From contig NZ_NMUL01000007.1 of the NCBI RefSeq assembly GCF_002234595.1, positions 186,001 to 250,000 on the forward strand: 64,000 nucleotides of DNA, written 5' to 3'. The DNA comes from Amycolatopsis vastitatis. GTDB taxonomy: Bacteria; Actinomycetota; Actinomycetes; Mycobacteriales; Pseudonocardiaceae. The notes below the pieces were generated by a model. That model made no database searches and had not been told where the DNA came from. It saw only the letters and a list, made by a program, of their open reading frames with translations. The translations under genes and the position numbers were made by a program. This document shows positions 28,144 to 37,027 of the stretch, piece after piece; positions within the stretch are counted from its first letter, which is position 1; every line of letters begins with the position of its first letter.

Positions 28144-28956
28144 GTGTCTCCGCGCCGGAAGGCCGGGTTCGCGGTGGCGGCGGCCGTCGTGACCGTCCTG
28201 GTTGTGCTGTGCGTGGGTTTCGCGCCGCCCTGGCTTGTCGGGACCGCACCGGGACTGGGTCCGGCGGATCGGCTGAAGGCCGTCAACGACGTCCGCGCGA
28301 CGCTGCTGCAGGCACTCGGCGGCCTCCTGGCGCTGGCGGGTGTCGGACTGGGTGCGCTCCTGACGTCCCGGCAGTTGCAGCTCAACCGCGAGAGCCGCTC
28401 GATCGACCTGTTCACCAAGGCGATCGACCAGCTCGGCGCGAAGCAGGTGCCGACCCGGCAGGGTGCCGTCTACGCGCTTGAGCAGCTGGCCGGCCTGGAT
28501 ACCCGCTACCGCGGGCACATCCACGCGCTGCTCACGTCCTTCATCTGCTTCCGGGCGCCCTGGCGGCCCGGCACGGTGCGCCGTGAAGGCCGTCTGCCCG
28601 ACGACGTCAGTGCCGCGATCGGGGCACTGTCCCGCGGCACGATGATCGAACCGGGTGCTTGGTCCGAGCTGGAGCGAGTCGACCTCCGCGGCGCCGACCT
28701 GACCGGCTTCACGATTCCCCGGGTCTGTTTCGCGGTAGCGAACCTGGAGGGCGTGGCGCTGCGGAACGCGAACCTCGCCGGCGCGACCCTGACCGGCACC
28801 CTCCTGCGGGACGCGGATCTGCGCGGGGCCGACCTCACCGGGGCCGACCTCACCGGTGCCGACCTCACCGGTGCCGACCTGACGGACGCGGACCTGACCG
28901 GCGCCCGCACCGACGGCGCCACCCGCTGGCCCGAGGGGTTCACGCCGCCTGCTTAA
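28144..28956 (+). CDS. Membrane-anchored pentapeptide-repeat protein
   Basis: A 270-aa protein: two hydrophobic N-terminal segments (about 8-28 and 58-78), a helical middle (SRSIDLFTKAIDQLGAKQV, typical of this actinobacterial family), and a C-terminal right-handed beta-helix of about 14 A(D/N)LxG repeats (LRGADLTGADLTGADLTG near 233-250). Function unknown. The array is too short to be confident of gyrase mimicry. GTG start 5 bp after trmI, so probably co-transcribed. Its stop overlaps the convergent next gene by 4 bp. Confidence 0.83.
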   Translation: MSPRRKAGFAVAAAVVTVLVVLCVGFAPPWLVGTAPGLGPADRLKAVNDVRATLLQALGGLLALAGVGLGALLTSRQLQLNRESRSIDLFTKAIDQLGAKQVPTRQGAVYALEQLAGLDTRYRGHIHALLTSFICFRAPWRPGTVRREGRLPDDVSAAIGALSRGTMIEPGAWSELERVDLRGADLTGFTIPRVCFAVANLEGVALRNANLAGATLTGTLLRDADLRGADLTGADLTGADLTGADLTDADLTGARTDGATRWPEGFTPPA

Positions 28957-29405
28957 CCTGGCACGCACCAGTGGCTGTTCTCCTTGTGCAACGGGAAGGG
29001 TGTGTCCTTGGTGCCGCCCGCCGCTTCGACGTGGACCACCGCCGTCGCCGACTCGCCGCGGAGCTCCGGCGGGCGGGGGAGGGTCGCCGTTACCGGGCCG
29101 GCCGCGTCCCACATCCGCTGCAGCCTCGCCAGGGCCTCGGCGGTCTGCGGGCGGCAGGTGAGCTTGCCGAACGCCGCCGAGTCGTGCCGGGCGATCGCGT
29201 CGACGATCGCCTTGGCCAGCACGCCCACCGCCGCCGTGTCGGCCGCGTCGGGTGGGGGCGGTGCCGACGAGCGGGCCGGCACCGGGCCGGTCGTGCTCGA
29301 CGGCGCGGGCGGGGGGCCGTCCGGGGCGACGAGCAGCAGGCCCAGCACGACACCCGCGCCGGCCACGCCGAGCAGGACGAGCCCGGCGGCGAAGACGCGG
29401 TTCAC
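28953..29405 (-). CDS. Small membrane-anchored exported protein
   Basis: A 150-aa protein with one N-terminal hydrophobic segment (residues 4-26), a Pro/Ser/Ala-rich linker and a ~95-residue C-terminal domain with two cysteines (KLTCRPQ, HWCVPG) that could form a disulfide outside the cell. Family not recognised. It lies 13 bp downstream of a larger protein of the same build and may be an operon partner and relative: both have [17 protein letters not shown] helices followed by a final cysteine. Confidence 0.7.
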   Translation of the reverse strand: MNRVFAAGLVLLGVAGAGVVLGLLLVAPDGPPPAPSSTTGPVPARSSAPPPPDAADTAAVGVLAKAIVDAIARHDSAAFGKLTCRPQTAEALARLQRMWDAAGPVTATLPRPPELRGESATAVVHVEAAGGTKDTPFPLHKENSHWCVPG

Positions 29406-29418
29406 CGCCTGCGGGGGC

Positions 29419-30306
29419 TCACGAGCCGTCCGCCTGCACGTTGGACAGGCACCACAGCCCGGATTCCTTCCGCGCGGACATCGTGCCGACCTTGGTCTTG
29501 CTGCCGTCAGTGGCCGAGTAGCGCACGGTGGACTTGTCCCCGCTGTCCTGCGGCGCGCCGGTCAGCGTCACCGTCACCTTCGGGATGTCGCCGGTCTTGC
29601 CTTCGAACACGCTCCGGCAGATGGTGTCGGCGAGGGCTTTCTGGTCCCTCGCGTTGTAGGCGGAGATCGTCGAGTCGAACAGCTCCTGCGAACTCCCCTT
29701 GCCGCCGGGAGCCGGGCCGCCCGCGGGCGTGCTGCTCTTCGACGTCGGGCTGGTCGGCGCGGTGGCCTTGGGCTTGGGGGTGGTGGCCTTCGGCACGGTC
29801 GACGGTGCCGCGGAACTGCTGCTCGCGGGCGGTGCCGCGGCCTGCTCACCGCCGCCGCTGTTCGTGAGGACCAGCGCGGCCACGCCGCCGCCGACGAGGA
29901 ACACCGCGCCCGCCGCGATGCCGATGACGAGCCCGGTTTTCTTCTTCTTGGGCGGGGGAGCGTCGCCGAAGCCACCGCCGCCGTACGGGTCGTAGCCGCC
30001 GAAGCCCTGCTGCGGCTGGCCCCACTGGTCCTGCTGCTGGGGATAGCCCTGCTGGGGCTGAGGGCCCGTCTGCGGCGGGTAACCGCCCTGCTGGGGCCCG
30101 CCATACGGATCGGCGCCGCCGAACGGAGTACCACCGTCGTACGGGCCCGGCCGGCCGAACTGCTGGGTGCCGCCGTAGCCCGGCTGCGGCTGGGGCCCGC
30201 TCTGGGGGTAACCACCCGGCTGCGGTGGACCGTAGGGCCCTGGCTGCTGCCCGTAACCGCCGGGCTGCTGCCCGTAGCCGCCCGGCTGCTGCGGCGGGTA
30301 GGTCAT
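29419..30306 (-). CDS. Membrane protein with Pro/Gly/Gln/Tyr-rich cytoplasmic N-terminus
   Basis: A 295-aa protein. Residues 1-115 are low-complexity repeats ([18 protein letters not shown]). KKKK then precedes one transmembrane helix (about 124-146), a Ser/Pro/Thr/Ala linker and an extracellular ~100-residue domain with two cysteines (TICRSVF, LWCLSN). This design is frequent among actinobacterial envelope proteins of unknown role. An AGGGGG ribosome site is 8 bases before the ATG, and TAGCAT (30377-30372) may be the -10. Confidence 0.8.
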   Translation of the reverse strand: MTYPPQQPGGYGQQPGGYGQQPGPYGPPQPGGYPQSGPQPQPGYGGTQQFGRPGPYDGGTPFGGADPYGGPQQGGYPPQTGPQPQQGYPQQQDQWGQPQQGFGGYDPYGGGGFGDAPPPKKKKTGLVIGIAAGAVFLVGGGVAALVLTNSGGGEQAAAPPASSSSAAPSTVPKATTPKPKATAPTSPTSKSSTPAGGPAPGGKGSSQELFDSTISAYNARDQKALADTICRSVFEGKTGDIPKVTVTLTGAPQDSGDKSTVRYSATDGSKTKVGTMSARKESGLWCLSNVQADGS

Positions 30307-30672
30307 GAGTGGTGCCCCCTAGCGTTCCTTCGAAGAGACCCGGCCCTCACTGCCGGTCCGGCGTCGGCCCGATGCTAGCCACCGGGGCCGCCCGCCGCGC
30401 GGTTAGGGCGGAACTGGCCGGAATTGCCCGGATCCCGGAGGGGTTGGCGGTCCCGGCGGCGGGGTACTCCCGTCGTGCTTGCTTCACCCTGGCCGGTCCG
30501 GACCCGCCTCGCACCCGCGTCACGGCACCGAAATGGCCGCTTGCGCTGCGGGAATGTCCGTGCTGGGGGAGGCAGGGAAACCGCGACGCGCCGATCTTGT
30601 GATGCGGAAAGGCCTTTTCTTGTCGGTGATCGCCGGTACCGTGGAATGAAAAGCACTCCGAGGAGGTGCCCG
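30307..30672. other. Intergenic region between divergent envelope gene and mpa
   Basis: 366 bp without a gene. The left third holds the leader of the minus-strand gene, the middle shows nothing recognisable, and the right end (30620-30672) contains the mpa promoter and ribosome site. No hairpin or ORF with normal composition was seen. Confidence 0.6.
30620..30642 (+). promoter_or_regulatory. PafBC-dependent (RecA-NDp) promoter upstream of mpa
   Basis: TTGTCGGTG (30620-30628), exactly 8 bp, TACCGT (30637-30642). This fits TTGTCRGTG-N8-TANNNT, the LexA-independent DNA-damage promoter driven by PafBC, at every defined position. The start of mpa is 30 bases downstream of the -10, leaving room for the AGGAGG ribosome site. 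Confidence 0.75.
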
Positions 30673-32475
30673 ATGCATCATGACCTTCCCGGAGGTCGGC
30701 GCGAGGAGGCCGACCCTTCAGCAACATCCGGAGCTGGGACGACGGCGGACGAGCAGGCTCGGCAGATCCGTTTTCTCGAGGAGGAAGTGGCGCTGCTGCG
30801 CCGCAAACTGACCGACTCGCCACGGCAGAACCGAGTTCTCGAACAGCGGCTCGCCGAGGCCTCGGAAAGGGTGAGCCAGCTCACCGAGCGCAACACCAAA
30901 CTGGTCGAAACCCTGCGCGAAGCGCGAGGACAGCTCCTCGCTCTCCGCGAGGAGGTCGACCGGCTGGCCCAGCCACCGTCCGGGTACGGCGTCTTCGTCG
31001 AGGCGTACGAGGACAACACGGTGGACGTCTTCACGGCCGGCCGGAAGATGCGGGTGTCGGTGTCGCCCGCGGTCGAGCTCTCTTCGTTGCGACGCGGCCA
31101 GGCGCTGCGGCTCAACGAGGCGCTCACCGTGGTCGAGGCCGGCGGCTTCGAACGCACCGGCGAGGTGTGTGCACTGCGTGAGGTGCTCGCCGCCGACGTC
31201 GAGGGCGGCAGCCTTCGCGCGCTGGTGGTCGGGCACGCGGACGAAGAGCGGGTGGTCCTGCTCTCCGACCTGCTGGCCGAGCAGCCGCTCAAGCCGGGCG
31301 ACTCGCTGCTGGTCGACTCCAAGGCCGGCTACGCGTACGAGCGCGTGCCGAAGGCGGAGGTCGAAGACCTGGTGCTGGAGGAGGTGCCCGACGTCCGCTA
31401 CGAGGACATCGGTGGCCTCACCCGGCAGATCGAGCAGATCAGGGACGCGGTCGAGCTGCCGTTCCTGCACGCCGATCTGTACCAGGAGTACCAGCTGCGG
31501 CCGCCCAAGGGCGTCCTGCTCTACGGCCCGCCGGGCTGCGGCAAGACGCTCATCGCGAAGGCGGTGGCGAACTCGCTGGCCAAGAAGGTGGCCGAGGCCC
31601 GCGGCGACGCGGCGGACGGGAAGTCCTACTTCCTGAACATCAAGGGCCCCGAGCTGCTCAACAAGTTCGTCGGGGAGACCGAGCGGCACATCCGCCTGAT
31701 CTTCCAGCGGGCGCGGGAGAAGGCCTCCGAGGGCACCCCGGTGATCGTGTTCTTCGACGAGATGGACTCGATCTTCCGTACCCGTGGGTCGGGCGTGTCG
31801 TCCGACGTCGAGACCACGATCGTGCCGCAGCTGCTGTCGGAGATCGACGGTGTCGAAGGCCTGGAGAACGTCATCGTCATCGGCGCCTCCAACCGCGAAG
31901 ACATGATCGACCCGGCGATCCTGCGGCCGGGCCGGCTCGACGTCAAGATCAAGATCGAGCGTCCGGACGCCGAAGGCGCGAAGGACATCTTCTCCAAGTA
32001 CCTGGCCGAAGGCCTGCCGATCCACGCCGACGACCTCGCCGAGTTCGGCGGCGACGCCAAGGCGACGTTCGACGCGATGATCCAGCACACCGTCGAGCGC
32101 ATGTACGAGGAGAGCGACGAGAACCGGTTCCTCGAGGTGACCTACGCCAACGGGGACAAGGAAGTCCTGTACTTCCGCGACTTCAACTCGGGCGCGATGA
32201 TCCAGAACATCGTCGACCGGGCGAAGAAGTCGGCGATCAAGTCGGTGCTGGAGACCAAGCAGCCGGGTCTCCGCGTGCAGCACCTGCTGGACGCGATCGT
32301 CGACGAGTTCGCGGAGAACGAGGACCTGCCCAACACCACCAACCCGGACGACTGGGCCCGGATCTCCGGCAAGAAGGGCGAGCGGATCGTCTACATCCGC
32401 ACGCTCGTCACCGGCAAGAACCAGGATTCGGGGCGGGCGATCGACACCGCCACGAACACCGGTCAGTACCTGTAG
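30673..32475 (+). CDS. mpa: Proteasomal AAA+ ATPase Mpa/ARC
   Basis: A 600-aa hexameric unfoldase that captures Pup and threads pupylated proteins into the 20S core. The N-terminal coiled coil that binds Pup spans about 30-100, followed by tandem OB domains (about 105-240). The AAA module has Walker A GPPGCGKT near 284-291 and Walker [11 protein letters not shown] near 357. The last residues are Q-Y-L, the C-terminal motif that docks into the PrcA ring. AGGAGG lies 6 bases before the ATG. A PafBC-type promoter precedes it and a UUCG-capped terminator follows. Confidence 0.97.
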   Translation: MHHDLPGGRREEADPSATSGAGTTADEQARQIRFLEEEVALLRRKLTDSPRQNRVLEQRLAEASERVSQLTERNTKLVETLREARGQLLALREEVDRLAQPPSGYGVFVEAYEDNTVDVFTAGRKMRVSVSPAVELSSLRRGQALRLNEALTVVEAGGFERTGEVCALREVLAADVEGGSLRALVVGHADEERVVLLSDLLAEQPLKPGDSLLVDSKAGYAYERVPKAEVEDLVLEEVPDVRYEDIGGLTRQIEQIRDAVELPFLHADLYQEYQLRPPKGVLLYGPPGCGKTLIAKAVANSLAKKVAEARGDAADGKSYFLNIKGPELLNKFVGETERHIRLIFQRAREKASEGTPVIVFFDEMDSIFRTRGSGVSSDVETTIVPQLLSEIDGVEGLENVIVIGASNREDMIDPAILRPGRLDVKIKIERPDAEGAKDIFSKYLAEGLPIHADDLAEFGGDAKATFDAMIQHTVERMYEESDENRFLEVTYANGDKEVLYFRDFNSGAMIQNIVDRAKKSAIKSVLETKQPGLRVQHLLDAIVDEFAENEDLPNTTNPDDWARISGKKGERIVYIRTLVTGKNQDSGRAIDTATNTGQYL

Positions 32476-32484
32476 TCCGACGCT

Positions 32485-32518
32485 CGATGGGGCGGTTGCT
32501 TCGGCAGCCGCCCCATCG
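32485..32518. terminator. 15-bp hairpin with UUCG tetraloop after mpa
   Basis: Arms 32485-32499 and 32504-32518 pair over 15 bp (one G-U) around TTCG, an exceptionally stable RNA tetraloop. It lies 9 bp after mpa and 6 bp before the convergent EamA gene stop, so it can serve both directions. Confidence 0.85.
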
Positions 32519-32524
32519 GCGTGT

Positions 32525-33445
32525 CTAGCTGCGGACGAGTTCGGGCTCGCTCTTGCGGCGCACGCGCAGCCGTCCGTGGGCCGCGAGGATCCCCAGCACC
32601 ACCAGGAGCGCCCCGGCCGGCTGGTTCCAGCTCACCGGTTCACCCAGCACGAGCACGCCGAGCAGCACGCCCACCACGGGCGTCAGGTACGTCACCGCGG
32701 AGGCGTTGGCCGCGCCCCAGGCGGCGATGATCCGGGTGTTCCACGCATACGCGATGCCCGTGCCGAAGACGCCGAGGGCGAGCATGCTCGCCACCACCGG
32801 CAGGCTCAGGTGCACCGGCGTCGCCGCGATCGCCGGGGTCAGCAGGCCCAGGATCACCGTCGCCGACGCCGTCTGCCCGAACGCGACGACCACCGGATCC
32901 GTCCCACGAGGTGAGACGAACCGGCGCAGGTAGACGAAACACGCGCCGTAGCAGGTCGTCGCGCCGAGGCAGGCGAGCTGGGCCGTCAGCTGGTGCGACA
33001 CGTCGACGCCGTCCCACACCCCGACGATCGTGAGCACGCCGGCGAACCCGAGCAGCAGGCCGAGCACCCGCGGCGGCGTGAACCGCTCCTCCGGCAGTGC
33101 CGCGGCCGCCAGCAGCATCGTGACCAGCGGTGTCGTCGCGTTGAAGATGCTCGCCAGCCCGGACGAAATGTACTGTTCCGCCCACGAGAACAGCAGGAAC
33201 GGCACGACGCACAGCAGTACCGACACGGCCGCGAGGTGCCCCCACAACACGGGATCGCGGGGGAGCGGCCGCCGGCGCACCAGCAGGATCCCGGCCAGCG
33301 CCAGCGCCCCCAGCGCGACGCGGCCGAGCGCCACCTGGCCGGGGGAGAGCCCGCCGAGCCCCACCTTGATGAACAGGAAACTCGCACCCCACACCACGGC
33401 CAGCAGCGCGAACCGCACCGTGACCCCGAACTCCGCCAGTCGCAT
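32525..33445 (-). CDS. EamA/DMT-family transporter
   Basis: A 306-aa membrane protein with ten hydrophobic helices in two EamA repeats (VVWGASFLFIKVGLGG at the start of repeat 1, TYLTPVVGVLLGVLVLGE in repeat 2). Probable metabolite or drug exporter; substrate unknown. ATG 33443-33445 is used. A GTG at 33499 would add 18 residues. Upstream, 60 bp away, is a copy of GTATAACGACCTATAC shared with the divergent DUF3626-like gene. Confidence 0.85.
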   Translation of the reverse strand: MRLAEFGVTVRFALLAVVWGASFLFIKVGLGGLSPGQVALGRVALGALALAGILLVRRRPLPRDPVLWGHLAAVSVLLCVVPFLLFSWAEQYISSGLASIFNATTPLVTMLLAAAALPEERFTPPRVLGLLLGFAGVLTIVGVWDGVDVSHQLTAQLACLGATTCYGACFVYLRRFVSPRGTDPVVVAFGQTASATVILGLLTPAIAATPVHLSLPVVASMLALGVFGTGIAYAWNTRIIAAWGAANASAVTYLTPVVGVLLGVLVLGEPVSWNQPAGALLVVLGILAAHGRLRVRRKSEPELVRS

Positions 33446-33504
33446 GGCCGCAGTCAAACCGGCGAACCGGCCGCGAAGCCAGCGGTTTTCCGACTCCACG
33501 TTGT

Positions 33505-33520
33505 GTATAACGACCTATAC
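33505..33520. promoter_or_regulatory. 16-bp element GTATAACGACCTATAC (copy 2 of 4)
   Basis: Lies between the divergent EamA transporter and DUF3626-like genes, 10 bp upstream of the TAGGAT -10 of the latter, i.e. in its -35 region. Identical over 16 bp to copies at 7908 and 55476. Operator function is inferred from position and the GTATA/TATAC dyad. Confidence 0.6.
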
Positions 33521-33543
33521 CGCTCGGCGTTAGGATGCGACAC

Positions 33544-34380
33544 ATGGTGGGGAGAGCCGAACGGCGGTGGCAGGAAGCCGTCACCCACGTCGCGAACCGC
33601 GTCGCCGGACCGCCGCTGCCGGAGGACCTGGACGTCACCCTCCACTTCCACCCGGAACGTCTGGTGGGGACGGTGCCGCTGCTGCGGCACTGGCTGACCG
33701 ACGGGGTCTACCGTTCGCAGTTCGAGACGGGCACGGGCAACGGCGGCCTGACCGCGCACCCGGGCGGTGCCCGGTGGCACTGGGAACACCGGATGTTCGG
33801 CGGCGTCTACGACGAGCTGCCGCCGTCCGCCCGGCCGAAGTACGGCTCGCTCAACCACCGCAGGCGCCCGGCCGGCGGCTCGGTGCGGTTCGGTTCGGCG
33901 CACTTCCGGCTCGAGCGCGAAGTGCTGGGGCGGACGACGTTCTGCTACCCGGACAGCTTCAGCGAGCCCACGGACTTCGGTACGGCCGCGCACATGCCGC
34001 TGATCCTCCTCGTCGAAGCGGACGCCCCGGACGAACTCGACGACTACATCGAGGCCCACGTCCACGGCCCGCTCCGGCTCGCTTCCGACGTCGCGGCGCT
34101 GGTCCTGGACCCGGCGTTCCGAGGGACCGACGTCGAGGCGGCCGCCGCCGAACTCCCCTTCCCGGTCTCCTGGCACCACGGGTTCCGGCTCTCCGTGACG
34201 ACGCTCGCCGCGCACGCGGACTACCGCGGTGAGGACGTCGTGCGGGCCGGCGAAGACATCGCCGAGGACGGGTGGCTGGACGCCCGCGTCATCGGTGACG
34301 CCGTCCGTGCCGGCCGGCACGACCCCCAGGTGCTCAAGCGCGTGTGGCACTGCACCGCGCGGTTCGGCTCACCCGGGTAG
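33544..34380 (+). CDS. DUF3626-like protein
   Basis: A 278-aa protein without signal peptide or membrane segments. The stretches TLHFHPERL, DGVYRSQFETGTGNGGL and YGSLNHRRRP, with HFR and GSAH near the middle, are what I associate with DUF3626, a family of unknown function with many conserved His and Arg residues that looks enzymatic. ATG 33544 lies 7 bases after TAGGAT (33531-33536): leaderless. Its last 12 bp overlap the convergent oxidoreductase gene. Part of an apparently accessory block in the proteasome locus. Confidence 0.75.
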   Translation: MVGRAERRWQEAVTHVANRVAGPPLPEDLDVTLHFHPERLVGTVPLLRHWLTDGVYRSQFETGTGNGGLTAHPGGARWHWEHRMFGGVYDELPPSARPKYGSLNHRRRPAGGSVRFGSAHFRLEREVLGRTTFCYPDSFSEPTDFGTAAHMPLILLVEADAPDELDDYIEAHVHGPLRLASDVAALVLDPAFRGTDVEAAAAELPFPVSWHHGFRLSVTTLAAHADYRGEDVVRAGEDIAEDGWLDARVIGDAVRAGRHDPQVLKRVWHCTARFGSPG

Positions 34381-35226
34381 CAGTGCCTCGGCCAGGCGGC
34401 GCCAGTGCGGCATGGCCGAGGTGCCCGGCTCGACGCCGATGACCTGGATGCCGACGTGGTCGGCGCCCGCGTCGAGGTGTCCGTGCAGCTTCGCGGTGAT
34501 CGTCTCGAGGTCGCCCCAGAACACGAGGTCGTCGACGAGCCGGTCGCTGCCGCTGTCGATTTCTTCTTGCGTGTAGCCGAGCCGGAGGAACTTCGCGATG
34601 TTGTACGGCGTGGTGAGGTACGGGTGCAGGTGCTTGCGGGCGATCTCGCGCGCCTTGGCCGCGTCTGTCTCGAACAGCACCGCGTGCTCGACGCCGAGGA
34701 ACGGTTCCGTCCCGAGGATTTCCCGCGCCTGGGCTGTGTGCTCCGGCGTCACGTGGTAGGTGTGCGCGCCCGCCGACCGGTCGCGGGCCAGCTCCAGCAT
34801 CTTCGGGCCGTACGCCGCCAGGATGCGCCGCATCGACCCCTCCGGTGCGGGGTTGACCTTCGAGTCGGTGTCGAGGGCGTCCAGGTAGTCGTTCATCGCC
34901 CGAAGCGGCTTCGCGCCGGGCTTTCCCGCGCCGAAGCCGAGCCCCAGCAGGTGGCGGTCCGGGTAGGCGTCGGCCAGCAGCAGGGCCGCTCCATAGGTCC
35001 ACCGGGCCTCGCGGGACCAGATCTGCGCGATGCCGTTCACGACGGTGAGGCGGTCGGTGGCCGACAGCAGGAATCCCGCGTGCGTCAGCGCTTCCCGGCC
35101 GTCCCGTTCGGGGATCCAGAGTGCCGGCCAGCCGAGTTCTTCCAGCTCCTGCGCGGAGTCCCGGATCATGGCGGCCGGCTGGTCTTCGAAGTCGAACGTC
35201 CAGATGCCGTAGCGGCCCAGCTGCAT
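34369..35226 (-). CDS. LLM-class F420-dependent oxidoreductase
   Basis: A 285-aa luciferase-like TIM-barrel protein (LGRYGIWTFDF, ALWIPERDGREALTHAGFLL shown in part as LWIPERDGREA, LLGLGFGAGKPG). It fits the actinobacterial F420-dependent subfamily of about 280 residues. Substrate unknown. ATG 35224-35226 is 7 bases after TACGAT (35239-35234) on the minus strand, so a leaderless start is preferred over ATG 35244. A TAAATC/GATTTA dyad lies just upstream of that -10. The ArsR-type gene upstream runs in the same direction. Confidence 0.87.
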   Translation of the reverse strand: MQLGRYGIWTFDFEDQPAAMIRDSAQELEELGWPALWIPERDGREALTHAGFLLSATDRLTVVNGIAQIWSREARWTYGAALLLADAYPDRHLLGLGFGAGKPGAKPLRAMNDYLDALDTDSKVNPAPEGSMRRILAAYGPKMLELARDRSAGAHTYHVTPEHTAQAREILGTEPFLGVEHAVLFETDAAKAREIARKHLHPYLTTPYNIAKFLRLGYTQEEIDSGSDRLVDDLVFWGDLETITAKLHGHLDAGADHVGIQVIGVEPGTSAMPHWRRLAEALLPG

Positions 35227-35243
35227 GTTCTCGATCGTACCCA

Positions 35244-35266
35244 TAAATCGAAGTATCGCAGATTTA
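35244..35266. promoter_or_regulatory. Inverted repeat TAAATC-N11-GATTTA upstream of the oxidoreductase
   Basis: A perfect 6-bp dyad in an unusually AT-rich patch, 4 bp upstream of the TACGAT -10 and so covering the -35 region. Candidate operator. The regulator is not identified; the neighbouring ArsR-like protein is the first candidate. Confidence 0.5.
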
Positions 35267-35311
35267 CGATATGAAGCGCCACGTGGGGGTGACGACAGGG
35301 GAGGGGAGCGG

Positions 35312-35650
35312 TCAGAGAGTGCGGCCGAGCACGCCGACGAACTCGGCGATCCGGGCTTCGTCACGCTTGTAGTGCGTCCACTTGCCGACGCGCGTGGCTT
35401 GGACCAGTCCGGCGCGCTGCAGTGACGCCATGTACGCCGAGACCGTCGACTGCGCGAGCCCGAGCTTCTCCTGGATGTGGCTCACGCACACGCCGACCTC
35501 GACCGGGTCGGCGATCGCCCGCTCCACCGGAAAATGCCGCTCGGGCTCCCGCAGCCACTGCAGCACCTGCAACCGCACCGGGTTCGCGAGCGCCTTGAAG
35601 GCGTCGAGCAGCTGCTCGACGTCGGCCTGGGATTCGGTGCGCGTCGTCAT
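35312..35650 (-). CDS. ArsR/SmtB-family winged-helix regulator
   Basis: A 112-aa regulator: ALANPVRLQVLQWL, then the recognition region IQEKLGLAQSTVSAYMASL and the wing QATRVGKWTHYKRDE. No cysteine cluster of the classical metal site is present apart from one Cys in VGVCVSHI, so metal sensing is unlikely. GGAG lies 8 bases before ATG 35650. The upstream region has overlapping AT-rich dyads, including the 16-bp element at 35674, consistent with autoregulation. Confidence 0.85.
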   Translation of the reverse strand: MTTRTESQADVEQLLDAFKALANPVRLQVLQWLREPERHFPVERAIADPVEVGVCVSHIQEKLGLAQSTVSAYMASLQRAGLVQATRVGKWTHYKRDEARIAEFVGVLGRTL

Positions 35651-35673
35651 GGTGTCGCTCCGAGTATATCGAC

Positions 35674-35689
35674 GTATAACGCCCTATAC
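35674..35689. promoter_or_regulatory. 16-bp element GTATAACGCCCTATAC (copy 4, one-base variant)
   Basis: Differs from the other copies only at one core base (C for A). It lies between the divergent ArsR-family gene and a small HTH gene and overlaps the TATACT -10 (35685-35690) of the latter. A second AT dyad, GTATATCGACGTATA, adjoins it at 35664-35678. Confidence 0.6.
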
Positions 35690-35697
35690 TTCCCGGC

Positions 35698-36036
35698 GTG
35701 AGTGAAGAAATCCGGCGGCCGCGCGCGCCGATCACCGAACCCGACGTTCTGGCCTGGCTGGAGACGACGGCAGCCGCTGTTCAGGCGGGGGAGGTGAGCG
35801 CGCAAGAGCTCATCGACCTGCTCGGCGAGTTCCGCCGCGCGTCCGCCGCATGCGCCGACGCCTCGGACTGGCTGCTGCTCGCGGCCCGCGAAGGCGGCGC
35901 CAGCCTCCGCCAGATCGCGCCGGTCTTCGGCAAGGGCTACGTCCGGGCACCGGCCGCGCGGCTGGAAAAGCTCCACCGCCAGGCCCAGAACGCCGATCAG
36001 TGGCTGGCCATCCTCCGCCACAAGCAGACGGCGTGA
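35698..36036 (+). CDS. Small HTH-like protein of unknown function
   Basis: A 112-aa helical protein. LLLAAREGGASLRQIAPVFGKGYVR resembles (in pieces AAREGGASLRQIAPVF and GKGYVR) the helix-turn-helix of small actinobacterial DNA-binding proteins that read AREAGASWREIA. No other domain. GTG 35698 is 7 bases after TATACT (35685-35690), leaderless, and the -10 lies within the 16-bp element. It ends 8 bp before the aldo/keto reductase gene, so the two are probably one operon. Confidence 0.7.
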   Translation: MSEEIRRPRAPITEPDVLAWLETTAAAVQAGEVSAQELIDLLGEFRRASAACADASDWLLLAAREGGASLRQIAPVFGKGYVRAPAARLEKLHRQAQNADQWLAILRHKQTA

Positions 36037-36044
36037 GGGGGCCC

Positions 36045-36974
36045 GTGGACCGCATCGCACTGGGGCTGGCGGCGCTGGGCAGGCCCGCCTACATCAACCT
36101 CGGCCGGGACGGGGCGCTGCCGCCGGTGCGGGACGTCGCTTCGATGCGGGCCGCGACGTTCGAGGTGCTCGACGCCGCCTACGCCGCGGGTGTCCGGCAC
36201 GTCGACGTCGCCCGGTCCTACGGGCGTTCGGAGGAGTTCCTGGCCGGCTGGCTCGCCGAACGCGGCCACGCCGACGTCGAGATCTCCAGCAAGTGGGGTT
36301 ACGCGTACGTCGGGGACTGGCGGCTCGACGCCGACGTGCACGAGGTGAAGGAGCACTCGGCGGCGCGGTTCGCCGCGCAGTGGGCGGAAACCCTGGCGCT
36401 GCTGGGCGATCGGGTGGGGCTCTACCAGGTGCATTCGCTCACTGTGGACAGTCCGTTGTTCACCGACGAGCCACTCCTCGAAGCCTTGGCGGAGCTGTCC
36501 GCGAACGGGGTCGCGGTGGGGTTTTCGACGTCCGGACCGGCGCAAGCGGACGCGATCGAGCGGGCGTTCGCGCTGGAAGCCGCGGGACGCCCGGTGTTTT
36601 CGGCGGTGCAGTCGACGTGGAACGTCCTCGAGCCGTCCGCGGGACGCGCTCTCGCCGCGGCGCACGCGGCCGGGAAACGGGTGCTGGTCAAGGAAACCCT
36701 GGCCAACGGCAGGCTGGCGGTCGAAGCGCCGTCCGTCGTGCGCGACATCGCGGCGGCGCACGGGACCGGGCCGGACGCGGTCGCGGTGGCCGCGGTGCTG
36801 GCGCAGGACTGGGCCGGCCGCGCGGTCATCGGCCCGGCGAGCACCGCGCAGCTGGCGGCGAACCTGCGGGCGACGGCGCTGGAACTGACTGTCGCCGAAC
36901 GGGACGCGCTGGTCGCGATCGCCGAGGAGCCGGGCGAGTACTGGCAACACCGGTCCTCCTTGGCGTGGGACTGA
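36045..36974 (+). CDS. Aldo/keto reductase
   Basis: A 309-aa NADPH-dependent TIM-barrel oxidoreductase. The catalytic tetrad is visible: Asp in HVDVARS, Tyr in SYGRSEEF, Lys in SSKWGYAY and His in YQVHSLT. The C-terminal cofactor segment GPASTAQLAANL is present. Substrate unknown. The GTG follows GAGGGG. It is downstream of the small HTH gene and so perhaps under the same 16-bp element. Confidence 0.88.
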   Translation: MDRIALGLAALGRPAYINLGRDGALPPVRDVASMRAATFEVLDAAYAAGVRHVDVARSYGRSEEFLAGWLAERGHADVEISSKWGYAYVGDWRLDADVHEVKEHSAARFAAQWAETLALLGDRVGLYQVHSLTVDSPLFTDEPLLEALAELSANGVAVGFSTSGPAQADAIERAFALEAAGRPVFSAVQSTWNVLEPSAGRALAAAHAAGKRVLVKETLANGRLAVEAPSVVRDIAAAHGTGPDAVAVAAVLAQDWAGRAVIGPASTAQLAANLRATALELTVAERDALVAIAEEPGEYWQHRSSLAWD

Positions 36975-37027
36975 ACGGCTGCACTACCCTTCGCTGGCAC
37001 GCCACGGACGACAGGAGGCCGGAGCAG

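Noticed and set aside
36045..36974. Voltage-gated potassium channel beta-subunit-like function for the aldo/keto reductase
   Set aside because: Only generic family motifs are present; no specific evidence for that subgroup.
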